In this document: positions 7,975-10,961 of the stretch, one piece after another
Position numbering within the stretch: position 1 is the first letter of the stretch
Layout of the letters: each line of letters opens with the position of its first letter
Assembly: GCA_947500275.1 (NCBI GenBank)
Contig: CANMSW010000052.1
Coordinates: 1-10,961 of the forward strand
Source: Bacteriovoracaceae bacterium
Lineage (GTDB): Bacteria > Bdellovibrionota > UBA1018
Reading direction: 5' to 3'
Length of the DNA stretch: 10,961 bases
The notes under the pieces: generated by a model
Databases searched by the model: none
The model's input: the letters and a program-made list of their open reading frames with translations, nothing else
Told to the model about the DNA's origin: nothing
Position numbers and translations under genes: made by a program

Positions 7975-8787
7975 TTAAAGTCTGAAGGATACACCGGCAA
8001 AAAGGTTTACGTCTTCAGCTTCACTCGTCAGACCAAACGAAGATCCGATATCCCACTGAAGATTCGAGGTCATACCCCAGGTTAGGCCCAGGTCGAGGGT
8101 AGCGAGCCAGGGTGAGGAGCTGATTTCGTTGTAAAACTCCACGAATCCACCCAAATCGCCATAAATCTCACGGCTAAATGTGGCCATGGTTGCTAGATTG
8201 AAACGGTCGGTGACCGTTCCTTCTCCCGAGAGGGAGAGGGATGGCTCGAGCATGATTCCACCTGATATATTTTCGGGGAGGGAGTACGCGAAGGGTATCG
8301 CGGCACCGAGGACGGCAGTTGATGCGCCGATCTCGTCCGACCGAGTAGGGATTGTGTAATAGGGCATGATGGCTAAAGCTGTATCGCCGTCATCGTTCCC
8401 ATAGAGGTTCCCTTTTAGGCGAATAGTAGTATCACCGTATCCATTTTTTGAATCGGATTCAGAGGAGTTGATTACCAAAGACTCCGCGATCACTTGGAGG
8501 TCGATCGACTCGGTAAGTCCCGCTTTGGCATTGATGCCTGCCACGACCGTATCAGATGAGTTACCCTTGATCGTCGAGTTGACAAGATCGATTTCGAATT
8601 GGAAGTGACCGGGGTCAACTGAGTAAGGGCTCTCGGTTCGATCTGGTCGATCGGTCGAGAGCTCACGGAGTTGTTCCGCTGGAACTGGATTAATAAGAGA
8701 GTAGGAACTCTTGTCGGCGGCCGAAGCATGATGCGTAAATAACGAAGGAATGATAAGAATGAGGAGATGCCGAGATAATTTGGGCAT
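7975..8787 (-). CDS. Secreted beta-barrel 'transporter' protein, Phenol_MetA_deg-like
   Basis: Predicted outer-membrane barrel of the uncharacterised family annotated as MetA-pathway of phenol degradation or simply 'transporter' (Pfam PF13557 as I recall it). Starting at ATG 8787 gives 270 residues and a clean signal peptide: MPKLSRHLL, then a hydrophobic core, ending A21-S22-A23. A longer reading from TTG 8877 would put 30 polar residues in front of that signal peptide and is disfavoured, although no strong ribosome site precedes 8787. The mature protein opens with the family hallmark T45-D-R-P-D-R-T-E-S-P-Y-S-V57 and HFQFE, continues with GYGDTTIRLKGNL (117-129), and otherwise shows alternating short strands, ending in VSFRL. 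It is preceded by a 102-base gap after cheR and followed by plsC. Substrate and role are unknown; the family name does not imply phenol metabolism. Confidence 0.82.
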   Translation of the reverse strand: MPKLSRHLLILIIPSLFTHHASAADKSSYSLINPVPAEQLRELSTDRPDRTESPYSVDPGHFQFEIDLVNSTIKGNSSDTVVAGINAKAGLTESIDLQVIAESLVINSSESDSKNGYGDTTIRLKGNLYGNDDGDTALAIMPYYTIPTRSDEIGASTAVLGAAIPFAYSLPENISGGIMLEPSLSLSGEGTVTDRFNLATMATFSREIYGDLGGFVEFYNEISSSPWLATLDLGLTWGMTSNLQWDIGSSFGLTSEAEDVNLFAGVSFRL

Positions 8788-8889
8788 AAATGTCGCTTTC
8801 TGGTCTCCGATCCTGGAGCCCGTTCTATCAGTTAAAATTGGTATAGGAATGATGCGTTGGAGTCGGGCGAAACTCAATTTCTTTAGGGG

Positions 8890-10131
8890 CTACCCACGTT
8901 TCTTAGAGGTCTTCACATAGACAGCGGGCGCTACCAGTTTGAGTCCCGCTTTTAACCCGAGTCCGGCCTCGGAATGCCCTAAGAATAAGTATCCATCCTC
9001 AGGCAGGATTGACTTCGCCCGCTCGACTACTTGAAGAGCGAGTTCCGGCGCGAAATACATGAGGGCGTTTCGAAGAAAGATAATGTCTGCAGTTCGGACT
9101 GGCCATTCAGTCGACAGTAGGTTTGCTGATCTGAACCGGCAGAGTTGGTGCAGGTCGTTTCGGATTCGCATCCAGTCGGAAAGTTCGGATTTTCCCCGTT
9201 CAACGTAAGCTTGCGCAAAATTTGAGGGAATCTGAGTGAGGGTTTTATAAGGGTAGACCCCATTGATTGCTCTTTCAACCGATCTCGAATCGAGATCGGT
9301 TCCGATGAGTTCGATTTGGAGGGGACGTTTCCGGGTCGGGTTCTCCTGCGCAGGCAATAGAAACATCGAGTGGATCAACATCGCGATCGAGTAAACTTCT
9401 TCGCCACTTGAGCAAGCGGCCGACCAAATTCGAAGGGGTCGGTTTTGCTGAAGAAGTTTCGGTAGTGCTGTTTTACAGAGAAAATCAAAGTGATCCGGTT
9501 CCCGAAAAAAGTGTGTCGTATGGGTCGAGACCAAAGAAAGGAGCTCTTTAAGCTCTTCGTGTCGATGAGTTCGAAAGTATGCGAGGTAATCGTTTAGTTC
9601 GTGAAGAGAAAGCTCTCTTGCGCGTTGATGAAGACGGCCTTCGACTAACCTTTTCTTTTGATCACCTAAGCGAATACCGCTGATCTCCTCGATCAGCGCC
9701 GTAATATCTTTCACAGGATCACGTTCTCGTAATGCTATTTTTTCAAGTAATGAGCGGAGATCGGATCGTGAGAACGGTTTTCTGAGGAGATCGAATCCAC
9801 CGCATTGAATCACTCGCTGAAGGAGATCAGGATTCGGGTCACCCGAGATAAATACCCACTGCTCTCCGGTGCGACGAGAGCTTGATTCACGGGCAAGGCT
9901 GAGTTTGAGATCGAGCGCATTTCCGTCGGGAAGATGAATATCGGATAGGACAAGATCATAGGTGATCTTCGCCAGGGAGTCGCTCGCTTTCCCGAGGTCT
10001 TCTGCAGAATCGACCGAGAAACCGAGCTTTTCTAGTTCACGCGCGAGTGCGTGACGGGTGAGTTCGTCATCCTCGATGACGAGGCCCCTCTTCTGAAGAC
10101 GGGCGTCTAGTTTGAACGACTGGCTGTTCAA
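8890..10131 (-). CDS. cheR: Receiver-CheR fusion: chemoreceptor glutamate methyltransferase with N-terminal response-regulator domain
   Basis: CheR uses S-adenosylmethionine to methylate glutamates on chemoreceptors, the adding arm of adaptation. From TTG 10131 the product has 413 residues, against about 280 for plain CheR; the extra length is an N-terminal receiver domain (about 15-130). That domain has the acidic patch E20-D21-D22, phospho-acceptor D64 in LVLSDIHLPDG, S96 and K118-P119, so it should be phosphorylatable. The CheR alpha-helical domain begins near 140 and contains TTHFFREPDHF (205-215). The SAM-binding domain follows with W236-S-A-A-C-S-S-G-E-E-V-Y-S248, then G277-T-D-L-D281 and R354-N-A-L-M-Y-F360. 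The SAM loop reads AACSSGEE where the family usually has AGCSTGEE, a mild change. TTG is chosen because AAGGAGG stands just ahead and it overlaps the cheB stop; an ATG at 10191 would give a 64-base overlap. It pairs with the CheB gene upstream. Confidence 0.93.
   Translation of the reverse strand: MNSQSFKLDARLQKRGLVIEDDELTRHALARELEKLGFSVDSAEDLGKASDSLAKITYDLVLSDIHLPDGNALDLKLSLARESSSRRTGEQWVFISGDPNPDLLQRVIQCGGFDLLRKPFSRSDLRSLLEKIALRERDPVKDITALIEEISGIRLGDQKKRLVEGRLHQRARELSLHELNDYLAYFRTHRHEELKELLSLVSTHTTHFFREPDHFDFLCKTALPKLLQQNRPLRIWSAACSSGEEVYSIAMLIHSMFLLPAQENPTRKRPLQIELIGTDLDSRSVERAINGVYPYKTLTQIPSNFAQAYVERGKSELSDWMRIRNDLHQLCRFRSANLLSTEWPVRTADIIFLRNALMYFAPELALQVVERAKSILPEDGYLFLGHSEAGLGLKAGLKLVAPAVYVKTSKKRG
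9277..9301. repeat. Perfect 11-bp inverted repeat with 3-base loop, inside cheR
   Basis: The left arm AACCGATCTCG (9277-9287), loop AAT (9288-9290) and right arm CGAGATCGGTT (9291-9301) pair without mismatch. On the coding strand it spans the codons for the G-T-D-L-D-S-R-S-V-E segment of the SAM-binding domain. No T-run follows, so it is not a standard terminator. It may be a coincidence of repeated GAT/TCG codons. Confidence 0.6.
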
Positions 10132-10961
10132 GCCGCCTCCTTCTTTCTCGGAGTTCTTTTCTTTTCGGTAAAGCCTGAGAAAAGGTGCCAAGTGATGCTG
10201 TTGAGTGGGATGCAGTGGTCCACGGCGCCGATCTCGACTGCTGCTTTAGGCATCCCAAAGACCACGCAACTGTCTTCGTCTTGGGCAATAGTAGAAGCCC
10301 CACGATCATGAATCATCTTCATACCTTGTGCGCCGTCTCGACCCATCCCTGTGAGGATTGCAGCGGCTACCCGCAGGGTTTTACCCAGGTGCTGGGTCGT
10401 GGACTTCTGATTCATAAGAGCAGCGACACTGTTGAAGAGGTGGTCAACTGCGGGCCGGCATCCATGAATGGGGGCTGCTTCACTTGTTTCCAAAAGAAGT
10501 CCTTGTTGGCATGCACGGACTCCGAGGTGTTTACCTCCCGCGGCAACATAGATCGTATTTTCTTCGAGTTTCATCCCGTCCGATGCTTCGACGCATCTCA
10601 CTTTCGAAATATCATTTAGCCGATTTGCGAAGAGCGCTGAAAAAAGCTTAGGAATGTGTTGGACGATGAGGATGGGGGGTGTTTTCTCAGGCATTCGAGC
10701 GACGACGGATCTGATCGCTTCAATTCCTCCGGTGGAGGCACCCATGAGAATGAGATCTCTAAATCCCGCCTCCTGAGTCCATTGAATCCCTGGTCCGATG
10801 CTGGGTGTGCTTGAGTTTCCGACTCTTCCTACGCGCGGTTGTTTTTTTCCCTTAAAAACACTTCGCAATGTTGCGCGGACGGTCTCTGCGTTCCCCTCTA
10901 GGTTCATCCCCTGGGGTTTCTCAATGTAATCGGATGCCCCGAGCTCCAGGCAGCGTAAGAC
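10128..10961 (-). CDS. cheB: Chemotaxis-type protein-glutamate methylesterase/deamidase CheB (5' end outside window)
   Basis: CheB removes methyl groups from chemoreceptors, opposing CheR, and is normally switched on by phosphorylation of its receiver domain. The frame is open to the window edge, so the gene starts beyond 10961. The first visible residues, LGASDYIEKPQG, are the end of a receiver domain (conserved Lys-Pro). A linker of about 45 residues follows, then the esterase domain. The catalytic triad is present, numbered from the first visible codon: S76 in G-A-S-T-G-G, H102 in V-Q-H-I-P, and D209 in G-M-G-R-D-G. The Ser-to-His spacing (26) equals that of Salmonella CheB (S164/H190). 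His-to-Asp is 107 instead of 96, because of an insertion near NQKSTTQHLGKTLR. The stop TGA (10130-10128) overlaps the TTG start of the receiver-CheR gene, so the two are coupled. Identity is very secure; whether the pathway controls motility or another output cannot be told from this window. Confidence 0.95.
   Translation of the reverse strand, partial: VLRCLELGASDYIEKPQGMNLEGNAETVRATLRSVFKGKKQPRVGRVGNSSTPSIGPGIQWTQEAGFRDLILMGASTGGIEAIRSVVARMPEKTPPILIVQHIPKLFSALFANRLNDISKVRCVEASDGMKLEENTIYVAAGGKHLGVRACQQGLLLETSEAAPIHGCRPAVDHLFNSVAALMNQKSTTQHLGKTLRVAAAILTGMGRDGAQGMKMIHDRGASTIAQDEDSCVVFGMPKAAVEIGAVDHCIPLNSITWHLFSGFTEKKRTPRKKEAA
10136..10142 (-). promoter_or_regulatory. Strong Shine-Dalgarno inside the end of cheB that sets the TTG start of receiver-CheR
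   Basis: On the minus strand AAGGAGG (10142-10136) is followed by four bases and TTG (10131-10129). It is the best ribosome site in the window. It lies within the last codons of cheB, whose stop TGA overlaps the TTG by two bases, so termination and re-initiation can share ribosomes. Confidence 0.75.

Noticed and set aside
8788..8877. Thirty-residue N-terminal extension of the Phenol_MetA_deg-like barrel from TTG 8877
   Set aside because: It would place polar sequence ahead of an otherwise perfect signal peptide starting at ATG 8787.
1..10961. tRNA or rRNA genes, insertion sequences, integrases, CRISPR arrays and direct repeats
   Set aside because: None were seen on either strand. The sequence is almost fully occupied by intact, uniformly composed genes.

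Overview
The window reads as a chromosomal segment from a Gram-negative, didermic bacterium. It encodes a Lol-type lipoprotein-release permease, an outer-membrane-type lipoprotein protease, two predicted outer-membrane beta-barrels and chemotaxis-type adaptation enzymes. Base composition is roughly balanced and similar across all genes, and codon use looks uniform, so nothing marks a transferred island. The gene mix and style (balanced GC, FadL-like barrel, SH3 protein, receiver-linked Che enzymes) would fit a Bdellovibrionota or other delta-like lineage. That placement is an inference and no single marker gene here proves it. No RNA gene, insertion sequence, prophage, CRISPR array or origin is visible, and no gene-free stretch reaches 300 bases; the longest gaps are about 110 bases (670-778 and 8788-8889).

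Layout, + strand (1-6532). The window opens inside a LolC/LolE-type permease gene (1-669, 5' end outside the window). After a 109-base gap comes a tight four-gene run: a secreted protein of unknown family (779-2311), a cytoplasmic M3 zinc oligopeptidase (2326-4356), an M48 zinc-protease lipoprotein (4356-5231) and a FadL/OMPP1-like outer-membrane barrel (about 5234-6532). The last three genes abut or overlap, so they are very probably one transcript with coupled translation. The run combines cytoplasmic peptide turnover, envelope proteolysis and an outer-membrane protein.

Layout, - strand (10961-6544), converging on the first block with only 11 bases between stop codons. Reading in the direction of transcription, the order is: a CheB methylesterase (5' end outside the window); a receiver-CheR fusion methyltransferase that starts at a TTG overlapping the cheB stop; a 102-base gap; a secreted Phenol_MetA_deg-type beta-barrel; a PlsC-type lysophosphatidate acyltransferase; and a small exported SH3-domain protein. 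CheB and CheR are the opposing demethylation and methylation enzymes of receptor adaptation. Here each carries its own receiver domain (for CheB only the end is visible), so both could be set by phosphorylation.

No complete, clearly undescribed system is evident. The most promising items are the unrecognised secreted 510-residue protein at the head of the protease/barrel operon, the operon itself, and the CheB / receiver-CheR pair with its TTG start. An 11-bp perfect hairpin inside the SAM-binding region of the CheR gene is a smaller curiosity.
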